From Patescibacteria group bacterium (GTDB lineage: Bacteria; Patescibacteria; Paceibacteria; UBA6257; 2-01-FULL-56-20): a stretch of 64,000 nucleotides of DNA. Within the stretch, counting starts at the first letter, position 1, and each line of letters begins with the position of its first letter. This document shows, in pieces, positions 1 to 8,883 of this stretch. The position numbers and the translations under genes are program-made. The notes beneath the pieces were generated by a model. The model made no database searches and had not been told where the DNA came from. It saw only the letters and a program-made list of their open reading frames with translations. The stretch is taken from assembly GCA_018971305.1 (NCBI GenBank), contig JAGXBC010000003.1, forward strand, positions 1 to 64,000, written 5' to 3'.

Positions 1-2100
1 GGTGACAGCTCTCCCTCTACAAAACTGGAAGTTGCTGGCAATGTAAGTTCAACCGGTCTTTGTCTCGGAGGCACGTGTAATACCGCGTGGCCGAACAGCT
101 CCCAGTGGACGACGAGCGGCTCGAATATCTATTACAGCACGGGCAACGTTAGCGTCGGGACATCCACGACGAACGTCGCAGCTTTTCAGGTAAATGCTCC
201 AGCTAAACACGGTTTATATGTCAGCGGCAATTCGTCCGCTAACGTAGTTCACGATATTTATATCCACCGAGATTCTTCAGGGACGGGTATCGCTACCGGT
301 CCGAATATCAGGTTTGAAGACGGTACGGCGAACGATAATATTGTGATCCAGAACTCGCAGGGAAATTTGACTTTCTGGAACTATGGCGCAGGGTCTTGGC
401 AAGAAAAAATGCGCATGGATTCTTCCGGCAATCTTGGCATCGGGATGACACCTACGCATAAATTGGATGTGCTTGGCGATATCCTTGCTTCGCGGGGAGA
501 CGGTAGTGGCGCTATATATTTTGGTTCGAGCGGTGGATATGTTATCGGAGGCACCGGAGGTAGTATGCAGGTAACGGCTGGCGGGACCAATCAGAACATT
601 ACACTCGCGCCCAGCGGAACCGGCTACACGCTTCTCAACGGCAACGTCGGCGTGGGTACTACGGCGCCGGGGGCTAAACTGAACTTGCTCGGAGGAAGTC
701 TCTTGGTTGGGACAACAACACTGGCAAATGCAGTGTATACAATCCAAAACGGAGATGGTTCTGCTGATACTCGAGCTTTGTTTGCCAGCTCTAACCCTTG
801 GTCCATCAAGGTCCAGCAGGGCGCCGGGAATGGAGGTTATTATGTTGGAGCGACTGCGGCTGCAGCTCCAGATCTGATTTTCAGTAATCAAGCTGGTACG
901 GAGCGTATGCGTATTACGGACGCCGGCAACGTCGGCATCGGGACGACAGGGCCAAGCGCAGCGCTTGATGTGCGCGGCTATGCAATGTTCGCGCGCGGAA
1001 ATAGCATCCAGTTTGCTGATGCCGGCGGCCTTAATCGTCGCAATCTTGCGAGGTTCCTCACGACCGCAGACACGATTGTTTTTGGCGACACCGATAACAG
1101 CGGTCAAGCTCCCGTAAATTTTGTTTTCATGCCCAATACAGGTGGCGTCGGCATCGGAACAAGCACGCCAGCATATCCCTTGCATGTCTATAGTACATCC
1201 ACTGCTTATATACTCGCGGATTTTCAGTCGTCAAACGCCAACGGGGCAAATATAGCGCTTTCCCAAACCGGAACTGCGAATGGCAATAAATATATCCGAT
1301 CTCAAGGCGGTAATTTAGATGTTATAAATAACGCTTACACCGCGGCCATCCTGAGTGTTTCGGATGCCGGTAATTTGACCGTCGGTTCCGGCGGTACTGG
1401 GAGTCTTAACGTCGGCAACGTGACCTTGAAAGGCGCGACATCCAATACTATTTTCTACGGAACGGTTGGTGTCGCTGCTCCTGGCGCCGGCAGCGCCGGC
1501 GAAAAAATACAGCTTTATGGCACCGCCGGTACGATAGGAGCGGCTGATTACGCTTTAGGCATACAGGGTAGCAATATGTGGCTTAACTCCGGCGGGGGAT
1601 ACGTTTGGTATTACAATTCCACGACTATAATGTCGCTTAGCACCGCCGGTACTCTTACGGTTGGCAATGGCGGTGTTGGAAAGGTTACTGCCGGTACTTT
1701 CGACCCTGTTTACACTATCGGCGGCAAGAATTACGCGACATATCTTCCTGGCATGACTGGCGTAAAAGAAGAAACTACCGGCGTTGCTGATCTGGCATGC
1801 TCCGGCGGCACATGTTTTTACTCAATAAATTTCTCCAAATTGGAAAAAGGTTCAGACCTCTGGCTATTCTGGCAGGCGACTGATTTTGGCAAGAATATGG
1901 AAAACTTAGTTGCATTGCTTACTCCATCGTTTGACGGCCGGGTGTGGTATCAAAAAGACGCGGCGGCCAATATACTGACTATCTTCGGTTCCTCCGCCGG
2001 CGAGGTTTCTTACCGTCTGACAGCGAATCGCTTCGATTCGGCGCAGTGGCCCAACGCATCTGCGGACTCCGCAGCTGGGCTTACTCCGCCGGAGAAATAA
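1..2100 (+). CDS. Surface protein with tail-fibre-like GNVGIGTT repeats (5' end missing)
   Basis: The frame is open from base 1, so the N-terminus lies outside the window; about 699 residues are visible. It carries about six copies of a degenerate repeat of the type G-N-V-G-I-G-T-T-x-P followed by x-L-D-V (visible near bases 430, 640, 920 and 1140, with weaker copies near 10 and 145). In phage tail fibres and bacterial adhesins such repeats form beta-rich stalks upstream of a trimerising tip. The last ~130 residues are a different, non-repetitive domain with two cysteines (near 1800-1815). No S74 chaperone catalytic end is evident. The protein is Gly/Ser/Thr-rich, fitting an exported cell-surface fibre. 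The function is inferred from repeat architecture only. Confidence 0.8.
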   Translation, partial: GDSSPSTKLEVAGNVSSTGLCLGGTCNTAWPNSSQWTTSGSNIYYSTGNVSVGTSTTNVAAFQVNAPAKHGLYVSGNSSANVVHDIYIHRDSSGTGIATGPNIRFEDGTANDNIVIQNSQGNLTFWNYGAGSWQEKMRMDSSGNLGIGMTPTHKLDVLGDILASRGDGSGAIYFGSSGGYVIGGTGGSMQVTAGGTNQNITLAPSGTGYTLLNGNVGVGTTAPGAKLNLLGGSLLVGTTTLANAVYTIQNGDGSADTRALFASSNPWSIKVQQGAGNGGYYVGATAAAAPDLIFSNQAGTERMRITDAGNVGIGTTGPSAALDVRGYAMFARGNSIQFADAGGLNRRNLARFLTTADTIVFGDTDNSGQAPVNFVFMPNTGGVGIGTSTPAYPLHVYSTSTAYILADFQSSNANGANIALSQTGTANGNKYIRSQGGNLDVINNAYTAAILSVSDAGNLTVGSGGTGSLNVGNVTLKGATSNTIFYGTVGVAAPGAGSAGEKIQLYGTAGTIGAADYALGIQGSNMWLNSGGGYVWYYNSTTIMSLSTAGTLTVGNGGVGKVTAGTFDPVYTIGGKNYATYLPGMTGVKEETTGVADLACSGGTCFYSINFSKLEKGSDLWLFWQATDFGKNMENLVALLTPSFDGRVWYQKDAAANILTIFGSSAGEVSYRLTANRFDSAQWPNASADSAAGLTPPEK

Positions 2101-2157
2101 AATTGAAATACCCGATTGAGATTTCTTGTGCTAAAATAAAAACAAATATTAAACTCT

Positions 2158-2163
2158 TATAAT
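2158..2163 (+). promoter_or_regulatory. -10 box TATAAT two bases before an ATG
   Basis: A perfect TATAAT sits directly upstream of the 2166 start codon in AT-rich DNA. No clear -35 box is seen. Because the gap is so short, it may belong to an internal start or be fortuitous. Confidence 0.3.
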
Positions 2164-2165
2164 AT

Positions 2166-2615
2166 ATGGATAAAAAACTCAGTATTATCATCCTTGCCGT
2201 AGTGATGATTGCCGTAGTCGCCTTTGTTGCGTTTAGGCAGTCTACGGGATCAAACAGTCAGACAGCCTCCGGAGTTCCGGTTAACCCGCCTTTTCCAACC
2301 GGCTCCGGCTTGCCAGACCAGCTTACTTTTGTAAGCGGACCGAATTTATCTCCGTACGGGAACTTTAATTTTTCTTATCCAGTCGGCTTTCTTATTAAAG
2401 AAGACGATATCAGAAAAGATGCTACTGGTAAGCAATATCATGTTGTAGTTTTGGCGGAAACGGTTGCAGCCTCTAATACGCTGGAGATAAACTGGCCGGA
2501 TAAAACTTGCCAGAATTATGGTAAATGCCAAACGGTTAAAGGAGTTGTTATCGGCACAAATGCCACAGATTCAGAGTTTTTGGCCGCATTCAATAAAGTG
2601 GTGGCAGGTTTTTAA
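2166..2615 (+). CDS. Small membrane-anchored or secreted protein, unknown function
   Basis: 149 aa. Residues 1-24 form a classic N-terminal membrane anchor (Lys-Lys then a stretch of Ile/Val/Ala), followed by a Ser/Thr/Gly/Pro-rich linker to about residue 55 and then a globular domain of about 95 residues with two cysteines near the end (a C-x5-C pattern). I do not recognise the domain; it resembles the small extracytoplasmic domains attached to pilin-like anchors in CPR genomes. It lies 65 bases after a surface fibre gene and 1 base before another secreted protein, so the three probably form a cell-surface operon. No ribosome binding site is visible. Confidence 0.75.
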   Translation: MDKKLSIIILAVVMIAVVAFVAFRQSTGSNSQTASGVPVNPPFPTGSGLPDQLTFVSGPNLSPYGNFNFSYPVGFLIKEDDIRKDATGKQYHVVVLAETVAASNTLEINWPDKTCQNYGKCQTVKGVVIGTNATDSEFLAAFNKVVAGF

Positions 2616-2616
2616 C

Positions 2617-3915
2617 ATGAAAAACAAACTTGCTTCAATAATAATCGCGGTGTCAGTGGTAACCGTTTTCGGGATTCTTTACGGGTCCGGTAAATTATCT
2701 TTGCGCACGGCAGTTCCGTCAAATAATTTAGCGGTTAATAAGCAGCCGGCATCGGAGCCAGTTGCGGCGAACAAACCGATTATTCCCTCGGGCGACCAGA
2801 TTTTCAGCGTGGCGCAGGCGGCGAATATTTATCCCAAATTCATTCAGGTTGAGGTTAATCCTTCTGATGCCCGCCCGGGAGATGTTCAGAAACTTAGAGC
2901 CGTTATTGAAGATCCATACCCAATAAAATCCGTTCATGCTGAAACCCAGCTGGATACAAAGAACATTTCAGTGCCCCTTACGCTTTCCGGGCCTGCTTCA
3001 GCGAGTGATGTTTTGCCGCAGAAATACGCTGTTGACGGCAATGATCAGCTGGTAATTTTGGATAAGGCTGTTAATCCTATCGCCACAGTTCCCGTCGGCG
3101 TAGCCTTGGCGGCTTCCGGCCAGCCGGAAACTTATGTGGGCGAGTGGACCGTGGAGAACACGCATGTAACGACCTATCGCACAAAATTTATCGCGGAAGA
3201 TACGAACGGCAACATAAATTTTGTAACGCTTGCCTGGACCGATTCCTGTGCCGGGATAAACCAGGGAGTTGATTCTACGATTAGTTCCAATTGTACGGTT
3301 TCTGGTACGGATGGCTTGGATGGCGGCAATTTAACTGTTACGAACGCTACGATTTCGATCGGCTCGAGTGGTAATTTTTATTTTAACCCTGGTAAATCAA
3401 TCACCATGGGAGCTAGTGGCGTAATGACTATTGCCAACGGCGGTTATTTTGCCAAAGCATATCTTTATTATACGGATGCCGATGGCGATACATATGCGCC
3501 TAATACCACTATAAGTACCTCAAGTGCATCCACGGTTGCGGCGAAAGTTAGGTTATCGCTTGCATCCGCCGGGACGGATTGCCTTGATTCCAGCGCTCAG
3601 GCGTATCCCGGGGCCGGGTATCAAACTGTTTCGAATGCCGGATTGGCCGAGGGCGGCTGGGACTATGATTGCAGTAACAGCGGTTCGGCCACCGAACAAT
3701 ATACGATTGTAAATGGAGCATGTATTACATGCGTGCTCAACGGATCGAATTGTGCTGTTAGCACTGCCGGTGCTGATGGCTGGGAACAAAGTACTGCCCC
3801 CGCATGCGGTGCGACTGGTAATTACGTCTCCAACTATGGAAATTGTGGCCCTCTTTCTTGTCAGAATGGTCCTAGCTGTATTGAAGCCATCGGTCAGGGT
3901 CAGGGTTGTAAATAA
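2617..3915 (+). CDS. Secreted cysteine-rich protein with MopE-like motif
   Basis: 432 aa. I chose the ATG one base after the preceding stop because it gives a clean signal anchor (residues 1-25); an open frame extends upstream inside the previous gene without a signal. A beta-rich region covers residues ~60-240. Around residue 287 comes Y-Y-T-D-A-D-G-D-T-Y, followed by an S-rich stretch and D-C-L-D...Y-P-G-A and D-Y-D-C, which resembles the MopE-type putative metal-binding repeat (Y-x-D-x-D-G-D-G...D-C-D-D...P-G-A). The last ~70 residues contain eight or more cysteines, suggesting disulphides outside the cell. It is probably co-transcribed with the two upstream surface genes. The MopE assignment is by motif memory only. 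Confidence 0.7.
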   Translation: MKNKLASIIIAVSVVTVFGILYGSGKLSLRTAVPSNNLAVNKQPASEPVAANKPIIPSGDQIFSVAQAANIYPKFIQVEVNPSDARPGDVQKLRAVIEDPYPIKSVHAETQLDTKNISVPLTLSGPASASDVLPQKYAVDGNDQLVILDKAVNPIATVPVGVALAASGQPETYVGEWTVENTHVTTYRTKFIAEDTNGNINFVTLAWTDSCAGINQGVDSTISSNCTVSGTDGLDGGNLTVTNATISIGSSGNFYFNPGKSITMGASGVMTIANGGYFAKAYLYYTDADGDTYAPNTTISTSSASTVAAKVRLSLASAGTDCLDSSAQAYPGAGYQTVSNAGLAEGGWDYDCSNSGSATEQYTIVNGACITCVLNGSNCAVSTAGADGWEQSTAPACGATGNYVSNYGNCGPLSCQNGPSCIEAIGQGQGCK

Positions 3916-4031
3916 AGACTACACGCGGAACTAAGAATTATGCGGTTGGGAACGAATAGGTTATTTATTACACATCGTGAAAATAATGCGATCGATTTGA
4001 TTTTTATGCCTCGTATGTATTGTTTTGGAAA

Positions 4032-4067
4032 AATAAAAATCCCCGGAGCGTATGAACGCCCCGGGGC
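4032..4067 (-). terminator. Intrinsic terminator for the TolB-like lipoprotein gene
   Basis: On the minus strand a CCCCGG-a-GCG / CGC-c-CCGGGG hairpin (one internal mismatch) is followed by ATTTTTATTTTT, just after the stop codon at 4076. Confidence 0.8.
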
Positions 4068-4075
4068 AATGTTTT

Positions 4076-5314
4076 TTAGTGCCAGCTCGGATATCTGCTG
4101 ACACCGGTTGTCAGTTGGACCGGCGACGAACTGTCATTGACGCCGATTTTGAAAAGATGCGGTTGAGATGTTGAGTTGGCTCTCATGGCTAAGATTATTT
4201 GATTGGAATCCTTAGACCACGTGGATTCCATTGCATAATCTTGGCTGAATGTTAGTTGCGTCATTTGCCCTCCGTCAGGAGTCATAATGAACAATTTCTG
4301 TCCACCCAGCTTTGTTGAGTAGTAAGAGATATATTTTCCATTTGGAGAATAGGCGGGGTAGGCCTCTGTGAAGTTGTTGTTACTGAGATTGGTTAGTGTA
4401 TCGGTACCGAAGTCGAAAGAAAATATTTGCCAGATCGAGTTGGTTGGGCTGTCAAAAACTATCTTTGTCCTGTCCGGCGACCATGATGGATGATCCGGCG
4501 ACGTGCAGGAATCGGGACAGGGAAGATGAGTCAGTTGCGTGACCCCCGTTCCATCGGGATTCATTATCGCCAGGCCAATCTCGCTGGTGTTGGGGAATTT
4601 GCCGATGAAGGCGATTTTTGTGCCGTCGGGCGACCACGCCGGCCACGTAGAATAGGCCAGTCCGTTTTGTATTCTGTGTTGTTTCGAGCCATCCGCATTC
4701 ATTATGTAGATAGCCGTGTCTTTGTCACGGTTCGTAACAAAAGCGATTTTGGTATGGTCATATGACCACGCCGGCTCCAAATTTTGAGCGAAGCCGTTAT
4801 TTAACGGAGTTGCCTCTGTTAATTGAGTTATATCACTACCATTCGGATCCATGCTGTAAATCTCTTCACAGCATGGATTTGTTTCGGTATCCGTTCCAAT
4901 CCAGAACGCCACTTTATCCGGCGGTGGCGGCGGCGCGGTGACGGTAACCGTTGCCGTGTCGCACTTCGTTGTATCCACTCGGCTGCAACCTTTGACGGTT
5001 ACGGTCGCGGGACTTGGAATTGCGGATGGAGTTGTGTAGAGACCGCTGATATCAATCGTGCCGAGCGTTGAATTCCCGCTCATCGTGTCATTCACGAACC
5101 AGTTGGCTTCAACCATGTTGCCATTCTGGTCCTTGGCCGTGAACTGCTGATTTGCGCCAACTTGCAGTGAAACGCTTTTCGGTGAAACCGACACGCTGGT
5201 TACAGGTGGCGGGGGAAGAGTTCCTCCACCGTTCCCGTTTCCGCAACAAATCAGAGTCGCGACAAAAATAGTCAGAACAACAACAAAGAAAAACCACTTC
5301 AGATTCCTTTTCAT
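4076..5314 (-). CDS. Lipoprotein with Ig-like domain and TolB-type WD/PD40 propeller
   Basis: 412 aa. Residues 1-24 are a signal peptide ending in L-I-C-C, a plausible lipobox with acylated Cys. A Pro/Gly linker leads into a Big_2-like Ig domain (about 38-125, containing V-S-V-S-P-K-S-V and Q-F-T-A), then a P-rich hinge and a propeller from ~135 with repeated TolB-type blades (W-S-P-D-G-T-K-I-A-F and close variants at about five positions). Such propellers bind peptides or envelope partners outside the membrane. The gene has a promoter of the TTGACA-18-TACAAT type, a modest ribosome binding site (AAGGA) and its own terminator, so it is monocistronic, unlike its neighbours. The lipoprotein design is unusual for CPR and may mark a transferred gene. 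Confidence 0.8.
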   Translation of the reverse strand: MKRNLKWFFFVVVLTIFVATLICCGNGNGGGTLPPPPVTSVSVSPKSVSLQVGANQQFTAKDQNGNMVEANWFVNDTMSGNSTLGTIDISGLYTTPSAIPSPATVTVKGCSRVDTTKCDTATVTVTAPPPPPDKVAFWIGTDTETNPCCEEIYSMDPNGSDITQLTEATPLNNGFAQNLEPAWSYDHTKIAFVTNRDKDTAIYIMNADGSKQHRIQNGLAYSTWPAWSPDGTKIAFIGKFPNTSEIGLAIMNPDGTGVTQLTHLPCPDSCTSPDHPSWSPDRTKIVFDSPTNSIWQIFSFDFGTDTLTNLSNNNFTEAYPAYSPNGKYISYYSTKLGGQKLFIMTPDGGQMTQLTFSQDYAMESTWSKDSNQIILAMRANSTSQPHLFKIGVNDSSSPVQLTTGVSRYPSWH

Positions 5315-5361
5315 AATTCACCATTCCTTATTCAAATTTTAAGTCCTTCTATCTATTAGCT

Positions 5362-5391
5362 ATTGTACTACAAAATAGTCTTTTTTGTCAA
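5362..5391 (-). promoter_or_regulatory. Sigma70-type promoter for the TolB-like gene
   Basis: Reading the minus strand: TTGACA (5391-5386), 18-bp spacer, TACAAT (5367-5362). The start codon is 47 bases downstream. Confidence 0.7.
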
Positions 5392-5460
5392 ATGCAATTA
5401 AGGCCTATTTTATAAGGTTTTTACTGCAATTAATCCGCAACGATGGGGTAATCTAGGCGG

Positions 5461-7626
5461 TTACTCCAGGTGGATTTCATTTTGGAAAGCGGTAAGCCGT
5501 TCTTTTAATAGCGGATATTTTTTAAGATTGGTATCGGTTTTGAGGATTTGCGCCGCGGCTTCTCGGGCGGATTTTACAAGCTCCGGATTGTTTAGTGATT
5601 CCATGGCAATATCCGGGAATCCGGATTGAGATTGTCCCAGGAATTCTCCAGGACCGCGGAGTTTAAGGTCTTGTTCGGCGAGTTCAAAGCCGTTTTTCGC
5701 TTCGGCGATAGCTTTGAGTCGTGCGGCAGTTGTTTTGGAAGAGGAGTCCGTAAAGAGCAAACAATAGGATTGATGCTCGCCGCGGCCGACGCGCCCTCGG
5801 AATTGGTAAAGCTGGGCGAGGCCGAAGCGGTCGGAGCCCTCTATCATCATTATCGTGGCGTTCGGAATATCCACGCCCACTTCCACAACGGATGTGGAAA
5901 CGAGTATATCGGTTTTTCCCTCTCCGAACTCTCGCATGATTTTTTCTTTTTCCTTGGGTTTGAGGCGGCCGTGGAGCATGGCGACGCGCAGATCCGGGAA
6001 TATTGTTTTAGACAGTTTTTCGTATTCTTCCGTGACGGATTTTACTTCCCATAATTTTTTTTGGGTTTCGGAAACCGATGCCGTCGTGGAGTCGTTGCCG
6101 GCTTGTGCCTGCTCAATGCGCGGGCAGATAACGAACGCTTGGCGGCCGGCGCGTATTTCTTTACGGATAAATTCGTAGGTCTCCGAGCGTTTGTCGGGAG
6201 AAATGATTTTTGTAACAATATTTTTTCTGCCGGCTGGCATTTCTGTTATGAGGGAAACGTCCAGGTCGCCGAAGACAGTGAGCATTAGCGTTCTTGGAAT
6301 CGGGGTTGCCGACATAGACAACAAATGCGGAACATACGCATTTGTTCCGCCTGCCAGCGCTTGTCGCTGGCTGACGCCGAATCGGTGCTGTTCGTCTATA
6401 ATGACCAGCGCCAGGTCCTTGAATAAAACATTTTTTTGTATGAGAGCATGCGTGCCTATGACGATTTTTACCTCGCCGAGCTGGATTTTTTTGATAAGCT
6501 CTGGTTTTTTGACGATTGTTTCCATATCGTCCGGATATAAAACTCTGGATTCGGACGAGGTTAAAAGACAAATTGTCGGTTGCGCGGTTGCCTTGATGTG
6601 CGAGAAAAGTTTTTTTATCGTCAGGAAATGCTGACGCGCAAGAATTTCGGTCGGAGCCATAAAGGCGGTTTGTAGGCCGCTTTCGGCAGCCGTGAGGGCC
6701 GCGAGCACCGCGATAACTGTTTTGCCCGAACCGACATCGCCCTGGAGCAGGCGGTTCATCGGCCGGCCGCGTTCCACATCCTGTAATATTTCCCAAAGAG
6801 ATTTTTTTTGAGAGAGCGTAAGTTCAAATGGCAGTTCAGCTAATATTTTTTTAACGAGCTCAAGGTCGGTTTCTATCACGGGAGCTTTCTCCTCGGCAAG
6901 CTTTGATTTTTGTCTTAGATTAGCGAGCTGCAGAAGGAATAGGTCCTCAAAAGCGAATCTTTTTTTGGCAACGAGCGCGTCTTCAACCTGGGCCGGGAAA
7001 TGAATGTCTTTGAGGGCCTGATTAATTTCCGGGAAACCGTTTTCTTTTAGGGCATTGTTAGGAAGCCACTCGGGCAGATCGTCCAAATTTTTTAAAATCG
7101 GCTGGACCAGAAAGCGGATGCCCTTGGAAGTGAGGCCGCGAGTTTCCGGGTATATTGGCACAAGCCGGGCAGTATGCCTTGTTTCTGTTTCGCCATAACC
7201 TACGCCGCCGTTTTTTACGATTTCGTAGGCCGGATGGCTGAAGTACATTTCACCTTCGTCAGAAAGAGAAACTTTCCCCGCGAAGTTAACCATCCTTCCT
7301 TGGCGCAAAGTGTTCGCAATGTAAGGCTGATTGAACCAAACTGCCCGGATGGAACCTGTTTCGTCGGCAATAATTGCTTCCACTATCGTCATGTGCCGTC
7401 GCCAGGTTCTTCGCGTTCCTATCTCTTCTACTACGCCGCTTATGGTTGCCTGTTGTCCCGGTTCCAGTTCGGCAATATTATATATTTTGGAAAAATCTTC
7501 GTAGCGTGCCGGAAAATGCCACAAAAGCTCGCGTACGGTTTTTATGCCGAGTTTGTCGAGGCGTTTCGCGAACATGGGACTTATGCCCCTTATGCCGAAA
7601 ATTGGTGTATCGGGGTTCAATGGCAT
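5461..7626 (-). CDS. recG: ATP-dependent DNA helicase RecG
   Basis: 721 aa, the usual RecG length. It remodels stalled replication forks and Holliday junctions. The N-terminal wedge/OB region (1-270) opens with an HhH-like stretch and W-H-F-P-A-R-Y. Motor motifs follow in order: Walker A G-D-V-G-S-G-K-T (~295), D-E-Q-H (motif II, ~414), S-A-T-P-I-P-R-T (motif III), and R-G-R-V-G-R-G (motif VI, ~635), then the RecG C-terminal helices. The start M-P-L-N-P is the first Met and follows a TGG-TATAAT extended -10 box by 11 bases, with no Shine-Dalgarno sequence, so the transcript may be almost leaderless. No strong terminator is seen downstream. Confidence 0.97.
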   Translation of the reverse strand: MPLNPDTPIFGIRGISPMFAKRLDKLGIKTVRELLWHFPARYEDFSKIYNIAELEPGQQATISGVVEEIGTRRTWRRHMTIVEAIIADETGSIRAVWFNQPYIANTLRQGRMVNFAGKVSLSDEGEMYFSHPAYEIVKNGGVGYGETETRHTARLVPIYPETRGLTSKGIRFLVQPILKNLDDLPEWLPNNALKENGFPEINQALKDIHFPAQVEDALVAKKRFAFEDLFLLQLANLRQKSKLAEEKAPVIETDLELVKKILAELPFELTLSQKKSLWEILQDVERGRPMNRLLQGDVGSGKTVIAVLAALTAAESGLQTAFMAPTEILARQHFLTIKKLFSHIKATAQPTICLLTSSESRVLYPDDMETIVKKPELIKKIQLGEVKIVIGTHALIQKNVLFKDLALVIIDEQHRFGVSQRQALAGGTNAYVPHLLSMSATPIPRTLMLTVFGDLDVSLITEMPAGRKNIVTKIISPDKRSETYEFIRKEIRAGRQAFVICPRIEQAQAGNDSTTASVSETQKKLWEVKSVTEEYEKLSKTIFPDLRVAMLHGRLKPKEKEKIMREFGEGKTDILVSTSVVEVGVDIPNATIMMIEGSDRFGLAQLYQFRGRVGRGEHQSYCLLFTDSSSKTTAARLKAIAEAKNGFELAEQDLKLRGPGEFLGQSQSGFPDIAMESLNNPELVKSAREAAAQILKTDTNLKKYPLLKERLTAFQNEIHLE

Positions 7627-7637
7627 CGCGTGGGCAT

Positions 7638-7646
7638 ATTATACCA
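7638..7646 (-). promoter_or_regulatory. Extended -10 box (TGGTATAAT) of recG
   Basis: On the minus strand TGG-TATAAT ends 11 bases before the recG ATG; a weak -35 (TTCCAA) lies 17 bases upstream. Confidence 0.55.
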
Positions 7647-7731
7647 GAAACGCTCAACGATTGGAATTCCCGATAGTTCCCCGCTGCCAATAACTGGACT
7701 AAAATTTTCGTTGTAGGTCTGGCCAATTATA

Positions 7732-7770
7732 AAAAATCCCGCGGCTATTTATTTAGCGGCGGGGATTTTA
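7732..7770 (-). terminator. Hairpin overlapping the 3' end of the 81-aa gene
   Basis: AAAATCCC...GGGATTTT arms, extended by GC-rich pairs with a bulge; on the minus strand the right arm ends in a T run. It overlaps the stop codon at 7749. Confidence 0.65.
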
Positions 7771-7994
7771 CTGGGAGCGTTTTCTTTGCACGTCTTTTTT
7801 ATGTCCGTTTCCGTGGGTCCGAAATAGGGATAGCCGGATTGAAAACTTAATTCGTATTCTTTCTTTCGAAATTTTATATCAAAGCATTCTCCATTCCACA
7901 TACCACCGATGTTTTTCCAGCCCCTACTTATTAGCCAGTCTAGAAATGCAACAAAGGCATCCGATTTTATTAAAACAATTTTTCTTTTAGCCAT
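7749..7994 (-). CDS. Hypothetical 81-aa protein
   Basis: I do not recognise this protein. It is basic (N-terminus M-A-K-R-K) with a mixed alpha/beta look, three tryptophans and two cysteines, and no signal or membrane segment, so probably cytosolic. It has a strong ribosome binding site (GGAGG, six bases before the ATG) and its own terminator; this supports a real, monocistronic gene and contrasts with recG next to it, which has none. Lineage-specific or transferred orphan; function unknown. Confidence 0.65.
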   Translation of the reverse strand: MAKRKIVLIKSDAFVAFLDWLISRGWKNIGGMWNGECFDIKFRKKEYELSFQSGYPYFGPTETDIKKTCKENAPSKIPAAK

Positions 7995-8108
7995 CTGCTG
8001 CCTCCTAACTTAAAATCTATAGAAATTGTATCAATTTATCGTGCCTTATTCAAATATTTTCCCGAGAAGTGACGGTGTTTTAACGATTGTATGGTGTAGC
8101 ATTCGATA

Positions 8109-8138
8109 TTGACAAAAAGCTATTAGATATCGTAAAAT
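8109..8138 (+). promoter_or_regulatory. Promoter TTGACA-18-TAAAAT
   Basis: TTGACA at 8109, 18-bp spacer, TAAAAT at 8133-8138; 64 bases before the lipoprotein start. It has the same box and spacer as the tuf promoter in this window. Confidence 0.7.
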
Positions 8139-8202
8139 GTCGTTAGTCCGCTGAGCTCCGAATTATAATCCTAGGGTTTCGGCGAGAAAAACGAGGTGAG
8201 AC

Positions 8203-8583
8203 ATGATGAGAAAAATGTTATTAGCGATGATTTTGTCCCCGATGATATTTTCTGTCCCTGGATGCGGAGTCAAGAGTGCGTCTTCGCCCACAAATAAGAA
8301 CGCCCACTACGCCCTAAGGGCTGGCGAAGTCAGAGAATTTTATCCCGAGTCCGTCTTTACCGCCGTGACTGCGCCGGAATTTGTTCCGGAGCTAAACATC
8401 TGGAGGGTGACTGTTATATGCGAGCAAAGCAGCGGTGGAACAGCAAAAGGATTTGAACTTACAGCCTTCTCTTCCACGAAGCCGACCTTTCTTGCCGGTG
8501 ACCAGGTACGTTTGTATCTTTATGAATACTGGTTTACAGACAGCGCTGGCGGAGAGCTGCTAGTCGTAGAATCCGCCAAATAA
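8203..8583 (+). CDS. Small lipoprotein, unknown function
   Basis: 126 aa. Signal peptide at residues 1-20 with a V-P-G-C lipobox (Cys ~21), then a Ser/Pro linker and a ~90-residue beta-rich domain with one further Cys. A GAGGTGA ribosome binding site lies 3 bases before the first ATG and 6 before the second, so the start may be 8206. It has its own promoter and a terminator shortly after the stop: a complete monocistronic unit. The domain is not recognised. Confidence 0.7.
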   Translation: MMRKMLLAMILSPMIFSVPGCGVKSASSPTNKNAHYALRAGEVREFYPESVFTAVTAPEFVPELNIWRVTVICEQSSGGTAKGFELTAFSSTKPTFLAGDQVRLYLYEYWFTDSAGGELLVVESAK

Positions 8584-8635
8584 CAAAGTTACCTATATAC
8601 CCACAAAACACCTGCTACTTTCAAAGTAGCTCGCC

Positions 8636-8656
8636 GACCGAGAACGGTCTTTTTTA
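8636..8656 (+). terminator. Intrinsic terminator of the lipoprotein unit
   Basis: GACCG-agaa-CGGTC followed by seven T. A second small hairpin (CTACTTtcAAAGTAG) lies just before it. Confidence 0.8.
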
Positions 8657-8660
8657 TTAG

Positions 8661-8733
8661 TGCCCCCACCAGGAATCGAACCTGGGACCATCTCCTTAAG
8701 AGGGAGCTGCTCTACCAGCTGAGCTATAGGGGC
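8661..8733 (-). tRNA. tRNA-Lys (anticodon CTT)
   Basis: A full cloverleaf folds on the minus strand: acceptor GCCCCTA/TGGGGGC, D stem GCTC/GAGC, anticodon loop CTCTTAA, T arm CCAGG/CCTGG with TTCGATT loop, discriminator A. The first anticodon-stem pair is a G-A mismatch. CCA is not encoded. Confidence 0.95.
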
Positions 8734-8883
8734 ATTCTGCGCACAAATCTATGAGAGGTATTATCCATTAGATTAGCAAGCCCCATCAATTTTTCAAGCC
8801 AGCCAGACGTTTTGCAGCTCCCGGATTAAAATTTTATAATTCATATAGAAATTTTAAAATCGTTTTTTTAAACGGAGGTTTAA

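Noticed and set aside
277..1185. 302-codon minus-strand frame opposite the first surface protein
   Set aside because: It is antisense to a repeat-rich gene whose codon pattern leaves the opposite frame open; no signals, no recognisable product.
6161..6796. 211-codon minus-strand frame inside recG
   Set aside because: Out-of-frame shadow of recG, whose helicase motifs fix the true frame.
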